From a virus, in IMG/VR virus record IMGVR_UViG_3300047995_000022, positions 1-38,954 of that record: DNA of 38,954 nt; one strand, given 5' to 3'. This document shows, piece after piece, positions 1 to 6,706 of the stretch (its first letter is position 1; each line of letters opens with the position of its first letter). Below the pieces are notes generated by a model. The model was not told the DNA's origin. It saw only the letters and a program-made list of their open reading frames with translations, and did not search any database. The position numbers and the translations under genes were made by a program.

Positions 1-243
1 TTTCAGATCACACTCCCAGAAGTAAAAGTAGAAGACACACTTGATGAGTTGCTACCTTTACTTGAAGAAGGTGATATAATTATTGATCACAGTAACAAAG
101 ACATACCAAAATGTCAGGAGCTTGAGAAGTATTGCTCTAAGCTTGGCATCTCATATATCTTCTCTGGAGTATATGGCGCACCCTATGCTGTCGATGCCTG
201 CTCTAGAATTTTTCAATCACTATCACCAGGGAACGTTGAATGA
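1..243 (+). CDS. 6-phosphogluconate dehydrogenase-like protein, 3' part only
   Basis: The reading frame is open from base 1 and stops at 241-243, so the true start lies upstream; 80 residues are visible. The stretch GDIIIDHSNKD, followed about 20 residues later by SGVYGAPY and then SLSPGN, follows the N-terminal Rossmann domain of 6-phosphogluconate dehydrogenase (GDIIIDGGN, SGVSGGEEGA, SLMPGG). That enzyme oxidises 6-phosphogluconate to ribulose 5-phosphate with NADP+ in the oxidative pentose phosphate pathway, and many cyanophages carry a gnd gene thought to feed nucleotide synthesis. Oddly, the frame ends right where the long helical C-terminal catalytic and dimerisation domain should begin. 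The product would then be only an NAD-binding domain, or a remnant. The family-typical GGN is HSN here. Homology is moderately sure; activity is doubtful. Confidence 0.6.
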   Translation, partial: FQITLPEVKVEDTLDELLPLLEEGDIIIDHSNKDIPKCQELEKYCSKLGISYIFSGVYGAPYAVDACSRIFQSLSPGNVE

Positions 244-371
244 CTTTTGCTGATGTCCTACTTTTCGGATCACTACCCTTTATATGTGCCACCATTTATT
301 TCGGGCACAGAAGAGGTGAGAATAACTATTATGAAACCGACGCCTACTCAGGAAATGGAACAGCGCATTAA
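240..371 (+). CDS. Small single-pass membrane peptide (43 aa)
   Basis: The ATG at 240 overlaps the TGA of the preceding frame (ATGA), a typical coupled start. The 43-residue product begins MTFADVLLFGSLPFICATIY, which is one hydrophobic helix of roughly 18 residues. A basic HRR turn and a polar, acidic tail follow. No family is recognised. It lies in a run of similar mini-genes and its 3' third overlaps the next gene in another frame. The arrangement suggests a real gene, but it is short and composition alone cannot prove expression. Confidence 0.45.
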   Translation: MTFADVLLFGSLPFICATIYFGHRRGENNYYETDAYSGNGTAH

Positions 372-555
372 AATGCGTTTTGCTTTTGCTATGTCCTCAT
401 TTGGTAGGATGTTTAGACCAGATCATATTACACTTGAGATGAGAGATCTTTGTAACGAATGGTCTAAGATCGAAGAGCAACCACCTCAAAGTGATTTGTA
501 TAACGTCGATCGGTATTTTTTAGAACTTTGGAAAACCAGGAATGAATCTATCTAA
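331..555 (+). CDS. Hypothetical protein (74 aa)
   Basis: Chosen start is ATG 331, about 12 bases after an AGAGGTGAG purine tract. The same frame is open further upstream to ATG 253, which would give 100 residues, but the extension lacks a ribosome site and reads differently in composition. The product is soluble and charged, rich in Met, Phe and Arg near the N terminus, with a WSKIEEQPP segment and the ending LELWKTRNESI. I recognise no family. It overlaps the 3' end of the 240-371 membrane peptide and is itself overlapped by the next start at 542. Confidence 0.55.
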   Translation: MKPTPTQEMEQRIKMRFAFAMSSFGRMFRPDHITLEMRDLCNEWSKIEEQPPQSDLYNVDRYFLELWKTRNESI

Positions 556-706
556 GTTATCAATTGATATTTTAAACGAACAAATTAATATCTTGAAACA
601 AGAAAATTTGTTATTAAAGCTTAAGCTTGATCAATTAAATAACGAGTGGGTTCATCCTAGATCGTGCCTACACAATTCAGATCCTTGGCGGGAGTTTATT
701 GAGTAA
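542..706 (+). CDS. Small coiled-coil protein (54 aa)
   Basis: The ATG at 542 lies 14 bases inside the previous gene, with CCAGG just upstream. Residues 5-35 carry hydrophobic residues in a heptad-like pattern (SIDILNEQINILKQENLLLK), indicating a short coiled coil. A polar tail with a single Cys and two Trp follows. A small homo-oligomer or adaptor is plausible, but no function can be assigned. The stop TAA shares its last A with the ATG of the next gene. Confidence 0.5.
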   Translation: MNLSKLSIDILNEQINILKQENLLLKLKLDQLNNEWVHPRSCLHNSDPWREFIE

Positions 707-804
707 TGAATAAAGTTTCTAACGTAAGAGCAACAGGATTTTTTCTACTCAGTTTTATAGCACTATTTGTAGTATGGGGGTTGGGTAATGCTTATCCTTA
801 TTAG
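706..804 (+). CDS. Membrane peptide (32 aa)
   Basis: ATG 706 overlaps the previous TAA by one base. Ten mostly polar residues precede one hydrophobic helix (residues 11-28, FFLLSFIALFVVWGLG), and the peptide ends NAYPY. This is the size and form of small thylakoid or inner-membrane peptides, but I see no match to a named photosystem subunit. It is part of the chain of overlapping mini-genes and its 3' end overlaps the next frame by 17 bases. Confidence 0.45.
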   Translation: MNKVSNVRATGFFLLSFIALFVVWGLGNAYPY

Positions 805-934
805 ATATACGATGGAGCATCAGTGGAGTTTGGGTCTCCTATCAATGATCTTAATAGTAGTTCCTATTATAGGAATGGATCTCGTTCATAAATATGGTTG
901 GGAGCACTGGGAACCTTTTACGAGGAAACATTAA
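788..934 (+). CDS. Membrane peptide (48 aa)
   Basis: The ATG at 788 lies within the previous mini-gene. The 48-residue product has an amphipathic start, one membrane helix around residues 15-31 (LGLLSMILIVVPIIGM) and a Trp/His-rich polar tail. No family is recognised. The stop TAA at 932-934 shares its last base with the next ATG, so translation is probably coupled along the run. Confidence 0.45.
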   Translation: MLILIRYTMEHQWSLGLLSMILIVVPIIGMDLVHKYGWEHWEPFTRKH

Positions 935-1143
935 TGAATCCAGTAATTTTAATCGGTTGTTTTACGCCGCTGGTTTTAATTTTTATAGTAATGAAACTTG
1001 CCGTATGGGTATCTGCTGTTAATACAGAAAACTCTTATGTCGGAAAAGAACCTCTACGAAAACGAGGACCCTTCGTGGCGAATGCATATGCAGATGTTGA
1101 CGATGAGGAAGAGGAATATGGAGATCGCACAGACTATCGATGA
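934..1143 (+). CDS. Single-pass membrane protein with acidic tail (69 aa)
   Basis: I chose ATG 934 over an upstream TTG at 898 because it makes the one-base overlap seen at neighbouring junctions and starts the protein directly with its membrane helix (residues 4-25, VILIGCFTPLVLIFIV). A basic patch (KEPLRKR, residues 42-48) follows and then a strongly acidic tail (DVDDEEEE). By the positive-inside rule the tail should be cytoplasmic. Function unknown. The last 107 bases are also read in another frame by the next gene. Confidence 0.5.
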   Translation: MNPVILIGCFTPLVLIFIVMKLAVWVSAVNTENSYVGKEPLRKRGPFVANAYADVDDEEEEYGDRTDYR

Positions 1144-1267
1144 AGCTCTATATCAATACTACACAATAGAAAGAGGCAAACCTGTTCCTAATTGGAGATA
1201 TATTAAAGATCAGGATTGGTGGCAAGAATATTTGAAAAGTTTAGGAATTGATCCGAGAAACCCGTGA
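1037..1267 (+). CDS. Hypothetical soluble protein (76 aa)
   Basis: ATG 1037 (MSEKNLYENEDP) is preferred to a TTG at 998, which would add a hydrophobic leader read out of the neighbouring gene. The product is mostly helical and rich in Met and Gln in the middle. It ends in an aromatic part (NWRYIKDQDWWQEYLKSLG) that looks like a folded or binding segment. It overlaps the membrane protein at 934-1143 by 107 bases. Such a long overlap is unusual and one of the two frames may be over-extended. Family unknown. Confidence 0.5.
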   Translation: MSEKNLYENEDPSWRMHMQMLTMRKRNMEIAQTIDEALYQYYTIERGKPVPNWRYIKDQDWWQEYLKSLGIDPRNP

Positions 1268-1473
1268 ACTATGAACCCCTAGAACCAAGCTTTGCAGCAT
1301 ACTTTGAACTTAGTATGGAGGATTATACAATCATCCTCAATGCATTACACTACTATAAGAAAGTTGAGAAGCGAGGAAACTTTCAGCAATATGATGATGA
1401 GAGGATTAATAAGTTGAGAGATAAAATGGCGTATCAACTGGTACCACCTTTTGATGATATCTATTTTCAATAA
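1264..1473 (+). CDS. Hypothetical protein (69 aa), GTG start
   Basis: GTG 1264 overlaps the preceding TGA (GTGA). The pattern is a beta-like ELSMEDYTIIL element, a helix with two Tyr, a charged turn, then YDDERINKLRDKM and a final helix. By eye the same layout recurs in the genes at 2141-2341 and 36233-36409, so it may belong to a small family of helical-hairpin proteins. No function is known to me. Confidence 0.5.
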   Translation: MNYEPLEPSFAAYFELSMEDYTIILNALHYYKKVEKRGNFQQYDDERINKLRDKMAYQLVPPFDDIYFQ

Positions 1474-1476
1474 ATT

Positions 1477-1554
1477 ATGAGTACATTGTTTGTTTTTGTT
1501 TTTATACTACTACTTACTATTGGTATGGAGTTAACTCTACCAGTTAAGAAATGA
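1477..1554 (+). CDS. Very short membrane peptide (25 aa)
   Basis: ATG 1477 begins three bases after the previous stop, and the frame ends in a TGA overlapping the next ATG (ATGA at 1551-1554). Of 25 residues, about 15 form a hydrophobic stretch (LFVFVFILLLTIGM), followed by a short KK-ending tail. Its size is near the limit of credibility. The exact fit between two genes with coupled starts is the main support. Confidence 0.35.
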   Translation: MSTLFVFVFILLLTIGMELTLPVKK

Positions 1555-1760
1555 ATTTACTATTGCGTCCCTTAGATAATCCAGGCGATCCTGTATGGTC
1601 AGTGATTATCTTGGTAATCATTGCTGTCGGATTGGCACTAGGTTATGTCATATACATATTAAGGATATCATTTACAGAATTAAAAGATGGGAGCAATGAC
1701 ACCACCAAGCAGGAAGAGCTGCTACAACTTCCGAGTGACGGAGATCAATCGTGTCCTTGA
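1551..1760 (+). CDS. Single-pass membrane protein (69 aa)
   Basis: ATG 1551 overlaps the stop of the 25-aa peptide. The N-terminal segment MNLLLRPLDNPGDPVW is followed by one long hydrophobic helix (residues 17-38) and then a polar, acidic, Gln-rich tail. A leading PLDNPGDPVW before a helix gives a well-ordered, conserved-looking membrane protein, but I cannot name the family. Its last 74 bases are also the start of the nuclease gene in another frame. Confidence 0.55.
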   Translation: MNLLLRPLDNPGDPVWSVIILVIIAVGLALGYVIYILRISFTELKDGSNDTTKQEELLQLPSDGDQSCP

Positions 1761-2148
1761 TGGTGATACTATTGACGTTACTATCGACCTCGGGTTTGAT
1801 CTATACAAGAAAGAAAGAGTTAGAGTTGCAGGCGTTGATACGCCAGAGAAAAGGACGAAAAACTTAGAGGAGAAAGCTCTTGGAATCGACGCAACCAACT
1901 GGCTCAAAGAAAAACTGGAAGGTACGTTGGCTGGTGATGATGAGTTGTCTGTTAGGACTGAACTTGTCGGTGGCACTGGCAAGTATGGGCGTCTTCTGGG
2001 TTGGTTATACATCGGGGATGACACAGTGTCACTCAACGAACAAATGATCACGGAAGGTTATGCTCACGCATACGATGGTGGCACCAAGGATATGAACCTT
2101 GAAGCACTGAGAGAGATTCGTAGAGCACACGGTACTCTCGATGAATGA
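1687..2148 (+). CDS. Staphylococcal nuclease-like (SNase/thermonuclease) protein
   Basis: The 153-residue protein follows the SNase OB-fold family: VLDGDTIDVTIDLGF near residues 23-37 (Asp pair binding the divalent metal), RVRVAGVDTPEKR near 45-57 (first catalytic Arg region), then GKYGRLLGWLYIG and SLNEQMITEGYAHAY. The family hydrolyses DNA or RNA phosphodiester bonds with Ca2+. ATG 1687 is the first start; ATG 1696 is also possible. There is no signal peptide, so action inside the infected cell is expected, for instance in host DNA breakdown or DNA processing. It overlaps the membrane protein before it by 74 bases and the next gene by 8. The fold is sure; the role is inferred. Confidence 0.85.
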   Translation: MGAMTPPSRKSCYNFRVTEINRVLDGDTIDVTIDLGFDLYKKERVRVAGVDTPEKRTKNLEEKALGIDATNWLKEKLEGTLAGDDELSVRTELVGGTGKYGRLLGWLYIGDDTVSLNEQMITEGYAHAYDGGTKDMNLEALREIRRAHGTLDE

Positions 2149-2341
2149 GGAAAATACCGAGTGGCATTGTACGATGACCTTAGGTATTGATGAAGTTCGT
2201 ATGATGTATGATCATCTAGACTACTCCATAAGGATGTGGCCAGGTTCTCCCGCTAGACCATACGAAGAACAAATTTGGATGGACATTCTAAAGAAACGAA
2301 TGTTTGCTATGATGATGGAATATAATCTTTACGAAACCTGA
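2141..2341 (+). CDS. Hypothetical protein (66 aa)
   Basis: ATG 2141 lies within the end of the nuclease gene, and the TGA at 2339-2341 overlaps the ATG of the next gene. The layout is a short strand (HCTMTLGIDEVRMM), a helix with Asp/Tyr, a turn holding GSPARPYEEQIW, and a second Met-rich helix. It resembles the proteins at 1264-1473 and 36233-36409 in order and spacing of elements. Function unknown. Confidence 0.55.
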   Translation: MNEENTEWHCTMTLGIDEVRMMYDHLDYSIRMWPGSPARPYEEQIWMDILKKRMFAMMMEYNLYET

Positions 2342-2505
2342 TGACAAACTCTTGGTCTTTACTTTACGACGCAATGGAAGAAAATAGAGAATACTTAGAA
2401 GAAGAGCAGATGCGTGAGCTACAACGTAAGCTTACCAAAAAACGTAGCGAAACATTGAGGGAAGAACCTTGCCCTTTATACGAACCTGAGTTCTTGGAAG
2501 AATAA
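2341..2505 (+). CDS. Small charged helical protein (54 aa) before terminase
   Basis: ATG 2341 overlaps the previous TGA, and the stop TAA shares its last base with the terminase ATG. The protein is about one third Glu and Arg/Lys. Residues 10-42 (from DAMEENREYLEEEQMRELQ onward) form an uninterrupted helix, and the tail is acidic. Position directly before the large terminase is where some phages keep the small terminase. However, at 54 residues it is well under half the size of T4 gp16 and shows none of its sequence, so I do not assign it. Confidence 0.5.
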   Translation: MTNSWSLLYDAMEENREYLEEEQMRELQRKLTKKRSETLREEPCPLYEPEFLEE

Positions 2506-4169
2506 TGCCTGCACATAGTGATGTATATCTTGGTAATCCCAATCTTAAGAAAGCTAATACTTCTCAAAATTTTACCAAGAAACAAGTAGCTGAATATATT
2601 AAGTGTAGGGATAACCCTGTTTACTTTACTGAAAAGTATCTGCAAATCGTCAACGTTGACGCTGGTCTCATATCTTTTGATATGTATGATTTCCAGAAAG
2701 AAATGATGTGGAAGTTCCACAGAAACAGATTCAACATTGCGAAGCTTCCTAGACAGTCTGGTAAGTCCACAATCGTGACGACTTACCTGCTTCACTATGC
2801 GTTGTTCAATGAGAACGTTAACATCGCTATCCTAGCAAACAAAGCTGCTACGGCGAGAGAGATGCTTTCTCGTCTGCAGTTAAGTTATGAAAATTTACCG
2901 CGTTGGATGCAGCAAGGCATTGTAGCGTGGAACCGTGGTTCACTGGAGTTAGAAAATGGTTCAAAAATTATTGCGGCTTCTACTAGTGCCAGTGCTATCC
3001 GTGGTATGTCTTTCAATATTGTGTTCCTGGATGAGTTTGCGTTTATCCCCAACCATATATGTGATCAGTTTTTTAGTTCCGTTTACCCGACGATTAGTAG
3101 CGGAAAGAAATCAAAAGTAATTATAGTTTCTACCCCTAACGGGATGAATATGTTCTACAAGATGTGGAACGATTCTCTTAAGGGAAGAAATGAGTACATA
3201 TCAACAGAAGTTCATTGGTCTGAAGTTCCTGGTAGAGATGACAAATGGAAAGAACAGACGATTAGGAATACATCGCAAAGGCAGTTTACTCAAGAGTTTG
3301 AGTGCGAATTCCTAGGATCTCAGGACACTCTGATTGCACCATCAAAACTAAAAGCATTATCTTTTGACACACCTCTACAGAAAAGTGGAGGATTAGATAT
3401 TTACGAACCTAGGAAAGAAGGGCACGACTATGTAATGACAGTTGACGTGGCACGTGGTACCTCACAGGATTACTCTGCCTTCTGCATATTTGATATCACA
3501 GAGTTCCCATATCGTTTGATAGGCAAGTATCGAAACAATGAAATCAAACCTATTCTATTCCCCAACATTATTGTAGAGACAGCTCGTAACTATAATAATG
3601 CACATATTATGGTAGAGGTTAATGACATTGGAGATCAAGTTGCATCGATCATCCAGTTTGACCTAGAGTATCAAAACCTTTTAATGTGCGCAATGCGTGG
3701 TCGTGCAGGACAAGTTATGGGATCTGGTTTCTCTGGTGGCAGAGCACAGCTTGGTGTCAAGATGTCTAAGACTGTCAAAAAGATTGGTTGCTCCAACCTC
3801 AAAGCTTTGATTGAAGAAGATAAACTTTTAATTAGTGATTACGAAACTATTGCAGAACTGACAACTTTTGTACAGAAGAAAGATTCCTTTGAAGCTGATG
3901 AAGGATACAATGATGACTTGGTGATGTGTCACGTCATCTTCTCTTGGATGGTAATGCAAGATTACTTCAGAGAAATGACGGATCAAGATATCCGCAAACG
4001 TATTTACGATGAGCGTTCTAATGAGATTGAACAGGATATGGCACCCTTCGGATTTGTTGACAATGGTTTAGATAACGATACTGTAGTTGATGAAGAGGGC
4101 AATGTTTGGGAAGTAGACGAATATGGATCGAAACAATATGCTGTTGAATATATGATGCCATACATCTAA
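2505..4169 (+). CDS. 17: Terminase large subunit (gp17): packaging ATPase and nuclease
   Basis: The 554-residue protein matches T4 gp17. Its ATPase domain has Walker A PRQSGKST at 82-89 and Walker B IVFLDEF at 172-178, with the coupling motif VSTPNG near 208-213. The C-terminal RNase H-like nuclease begins at VDVARGTSQDYSA (first acidic residue about 314) and has a later acidic residue in EVNDIGDQ. It cuts concatemeric DNA and drives it into the prohead through the portal (gene at 7333). Size is slightly below T4's 610. The start overlaps the previous stop by one base, and the stop overlaps the next ATG. No gp16 homologue is recognisable just upstream. Confidence 0.96.
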   Translation: MPAHSDVYLGNPNLKKANTSQNFTKKQVAEYIKCRDNPVYFTEKYLQIVNVDAGLISFDMYDFQKEMMWKFHRNRFNIAKLPRQSGKSTIVTTYLLHYALFNENVNIAILANKAATAREMLSRLQLSYENLPRWMQQGIVAWNRGSLELENGSKIIAASTSASAIRGMSFNIVFLDEFAFIPNHICDQFFSSVYPTISSGKKSKVIIVSTPNGMNMFYKMWNDSLKGRNEYISTEVHWSEVPGRDDKWKEQTIRNTSQRQFTQEFECEFLGSQDTLIAPSKLKALSFDTPLQKSGGLDIYEPRKEGHDYVMTVDVARGTSQDYSAFCIFDITEFPYRLIGKYRNNEIKPILFPNIIVETARNYNNAHIMVEVNDIGDQVASIIQFDLEYQNLLMCAMRGRAGQVMGSGFSGGRAQLGVKMSKTVKKIGCSNLKALIEEDKLLISDYETIAELTTFVQKKDSFEADEGYNDDLVMCHVIFSWMVMQDYFREMTDQDIRKRIYDERSNEIEQDMAPFGFVDNGLDNDTVVDEEGNVWEVDEYGSKQYAVEYMMPYI

Positions 4170-4393
4170 TGGATCTAGAAGAACAGTTTTCAATTGAACA
4201 CGTTCTATTTCAGACACGTACGTGTAGGACTTGCGGTGTGACTAAAGATTTGGTAGATGGGTTTTATTTAACTAGAAAAACTAGGGGAAACGTTCCTAGC
4301 TCTTATTCCTATGAGTGTAAGGAATGCACAATAAAGAGAATTACTAATAGGAGAAAGGAGTCTCGTTCAACAGAGATGTATCCAGACTGGTAG
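4169..4393 (+). CDS. Small zinc-ribbon protein (74 aa)
   Basis: ATG 4169 shares a base with the terminase stop. Two CxxC knuckles (CRTCG at residues 19-23, CKEC about 30 residues later) frame a basic, aromatic segment (GFYLTRKTRG). A highly basic helix (KRITNRRKESR) follows. This is the Zn-binding part seen at the front of phage HNH/endonuclease VII-like proteins, but the His/Asn catalytic part is missing, so it is more likely a DNA- or RNA-binding zinc finger. Its place between terminase and sheath genes suggests co-expression with the late genes. Confidence 0.6.
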   Translation: MDLEEQFSIEHVLFQTRTCRTCGVTKDLVDGFYLTRKTRGNVPSSYSYECKECTIKRITNRRKESRSTEMYPDW

Positions 4394-4429
4394 TTCACGC
4401 GGTGTTTCCCCACTGAAAGAGCTGCAAAT

Positions 4430-4437
4430 AATAAATA
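4430..4437 (+). promoter_or_regulatory. Late promoter box (AATAAATA) for gp18
   Basis: One mismatch from the T4 late consensus TATAAATA, read by host RNA polymerase with gp55. It lies 42 bases before the sheath ATG in the only gap after the terminase region. A good ribosome site (AGGAG, 4465-4469) precedes the start. Confidence 0.6.
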
Positions 4438-4479
4438 ACTTAAGAAACCACTGGATTTCATTTCAGGAGAACTACAACA

Positions 4480-6663
4480 ATGGCAGGTCAAGTATCACCT
4501 GGGGTCGTTATTAAGGAACGCGACCTAACGAACGCCCGTATTGACAATACCGTCGATAACGTTGGCGCATTAGCAGCACCGTTTGAACGCGGTCCTGTTA
4601 ATGAGATGATTAACATCCTTAACGAAAAAGCACTACTCGACACTTTCGGTCGCCCGAACGAGAACAACGCAGAATTTTGGTTCACAGCAACTAACTTCCT
4701 CTCGTATGGTGGACAACTTCAGGTTGTCCGAGTCGGCACGGCAGCACTAGTTAACGCAGTGTCCGATAGTGCTACCGCAACACTGATTGAAAACGATACT
4801 GAGTATGTCGTCAACCACTACGATGGCGCACAAGCTTGGCATTATGGTGCTAAGACAGCAGGTAGTTACGGCAACAACATCAGCGTCCACGCTATTGACC
4901 ACGGTTACGATGTAACTTTGGGAACCAGCGTTGCTTTGACTGCTGGTGCTGGTAACGCCGCATACACCTCTTCTGGTGCATCTGGTAAGGTTTACACCGA
5001 TCCAGCTGGTGGATCATCACTCCTCTTGATCGAAACCACTGGTAACTTCCCTGTTGGTTCTGCGAACCTGCTGGTCAAGGAAACTGGCGCTACTGCTACT
5101 ACACTTAACGGTGCTGTTGCATCTGGTGATGCTACTATCACTGTCACCGCTGCTACAAACATCGCTGTTGGCGAGCACCTGCTTCTGGCATCTGGCGAAA
5201 TCGTCAAGGTCACAGATATTGCTTCTGCTCCTGATTTGGGTGTTGACCGTGGACAGTTTGGTACTGCCGCAGCTGCTCAAACAGACGGAACAGATGTATT
5301 TGAACTGACCCAAGCAGACATCACCACATCGATGAAGTGGTGGGACAATGTGAAGATCAGTGGAACGAACATCAACTGGAACACTCTGGTTTCCCGTCCT
5401 GGTACTTCGCAGTATGCTGCTAACTTCGGTTCTAAGTATGACGAACTGAGCATCGTGGTTCTGGATGCTACTGGCAAGATCAGTGGTACCAAGAACACTG
5501 TTCTAGAAAAATTCCAAAACCTTTCCAAGTCTGCCGATGCGCAAACTTCTGAAGGTGGCGATAACTACTACGCCAACGTTCTCCGTTTTGCTTCCGAGTA
5601 CCTGTACTTCGGTAAGCACGACAGCACTAACGTTACCGCTAGCTACGCTGGTTACACCACTGGCATCTGGGGCAGCGGCATCCAAGACGGTCGCAACTAC
5701 ACAATGCTGGGTTACCAGTCCTACACCCTTGCTGGTGGCGTGGATGGTTACAACGTTGATGCTGGCGATCTTACCTCTGGTTACGATTACTTCGCTGATA
5801 CAGAAGCAATCAATCTTGATTATGTCCTTGCTGGTCCTCTACTCAGTACTCGCGTTGACTCGATCACAGTTGCTCAGAAGTGCATCAACATCGCTTCTAG
5901 CAGAAAGGATTGTATGGCATTTGTTTCTCCTTACAAGGCAGCCGTGATTGGCACGCTTGCCGCTAGTGTGGAGCAGCAAAGAGATAACGTAATCGACTTC
6001 TTCGATGGCGTTGGATCTCCTACTTCTTACGCTGTGTTTGATAGCGGTTGGAAGTATGTCTACGATCGTTTCAACGATACTTATCGTTACGTACCTTGCA
6101 ACGGCGACGTTGCTGGTCTCTGTGTTGAGACGGGTGCAGATCTGGATCCTTGGTTCTCACCTGCTGGTTTCACTCGCGGTGTTCTCCGTGGTGTCATCAA
6201 GCTTGCTTACACCCCTGCTAAGTCAGATCGTGACAAGCTGTACCAAGCACGTATCAACCCAATCTCGACATTCCCTGGTCGCGGTACCGTCCTCTATGGT
6301 GATAAGACTGCTCTCAGCACTCCTTCCGCATTCGACCGTATCAATGTTCGCCGTTTGTTCTTGACTGTCGAAAGACAAGTTGAGAATCTTGGTAAGAACG
6401 TTCTGTTTGATTTGAACGATGAAATTACTCGTTCTTCTTTCGCTAACGCTGTTGGCGGTTTCCTCCGTGAAGTCCAAGCACGTCGTGGTATCACTGATTA
6501 CCTAGTCGTTTGCGATGAGACAAACAACACGGGCGATGTGATCGACCGCAACGAATTTGTTGCCGAGATCTACCTGAAGCCTTCGCGCTCCATCAACTTC
6601 ATTACGATCACCTTCGTTGCTACCCGTAGCGGTATTAGCTTCGATGAAATTGTTGGTAGATAA
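4480..6663 (+). CDS. 18: Contractile tail sheath protein (gp18)
   Basis: The 727-residue product follows gp18. The N-terminal SPGVVIKERDLTN handshake segment, FGRPNENN near residue 56 and the C-terminal domain (DRINVRRLFLTVERQVENL ending FVATRSGISFDEIVGR) are all classical. Sheath rings surround the gp19 tube and contract to drive it through the host envelope. It is longer than T4 gp18 (659). The excess lies mostly at about residues 165-278, an Ala/Thr/Gly-rich beta-type domain containing ASGDATITVTAATNI and GVDRGQFGT, which looks inserted and surface exposed. The start has AGGAG 11 bases upstream. Base use is more GC-rich than in the small genes before it, as in other highly expressed virion genes here. 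Confidence 0.96.
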   Translation: MAGQVSPGVVIKERDLTNARIDNTVDNVGALAAPFERGPVNEMINILNEKALLDTFGRPNENNAEFWFTATNFLSYGGQLQVVRVGTAALVNAVSDSATATLIENDTEYVVNHYDGAQAWHYGAKTAGSYGNNISVHAIDHGYDVTLGTSVALTAGAGNAAYTSSGASGKVYTDPAGGSSLLLIETTGNFPVGSANLLVKETGATATTLNGAVASGDATITVTAATNIAVGEHLLLASGEIVKVTDIASAPDLGVDRGQFGTAAAAQTDGTDVFELTQADITTSMKWWDNVKISGTNINWNTLVSRPGTSQYAANFGSKYDELSIVVLDATGKISGTKNTVLEKFQNLSKSADAQTSEGGDNYYANVLRFASEYLYFGKHDSTNVTASYAGYTTGIWGSGIQDGRNYTMLGYQSYTLAGGVDGYNVDAGDLTSGYDYFADTEAINLDYVLAGPLLSTRVDSITVAQKCINIASSRKDCMAFVSPYKAAVIGTLAASVEQQRDNVIDFFDGVGSPTSYAVFDSGWKYVYDRFNDTYRYVPCNGDVAGLCVETGADLDPWFSPAGFTRGVLRGVIKLAYTPAKSDRDKLYQARINPISTFPGRGTVLYGDKTALSTPSAFDRINVRRLFLTVERQVENLGKNVLFDLNDEITRSSFANAVGGFLREVQARRGITDYLVVCDETNNTGDVIDRNEFVAEIYLKPSRSINFITITFVATRSGISFDEIVGR

Positions 6664-6675
6664 TCAAATTTTCTT

Positions 6676-6683
6676 TCTAAATA
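6676..6683 (+). promoter_or_regulatory. Late promoter box (TCTAAATA) for gp19
   Basis: CTAAATA-type box 23 bases before the tail tube ATG, with AGAGG at 6691-6695 as ribosome site. The same CTAAATA form recurs at 8922 and 13012, so it appears to be this phage's variant of the T4 late box. Confidence 0.55.
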
Positions 6684-6706
6684 AATTCATAGAGGTATAA
6701 AAACCA

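Noticed and set aside
1551-1760. Photosystem or cytochrome small subunit
   Set aside because: It is a single-helix membrane protein of fitting size, but I could match no known subunit sequence.
5017-6494. Several plus and minus frames inside gp18
   Set aside because: Ser/Leu/Val-rich shadows of the Ala/Thr-rich sheath gene without starts or motifs.
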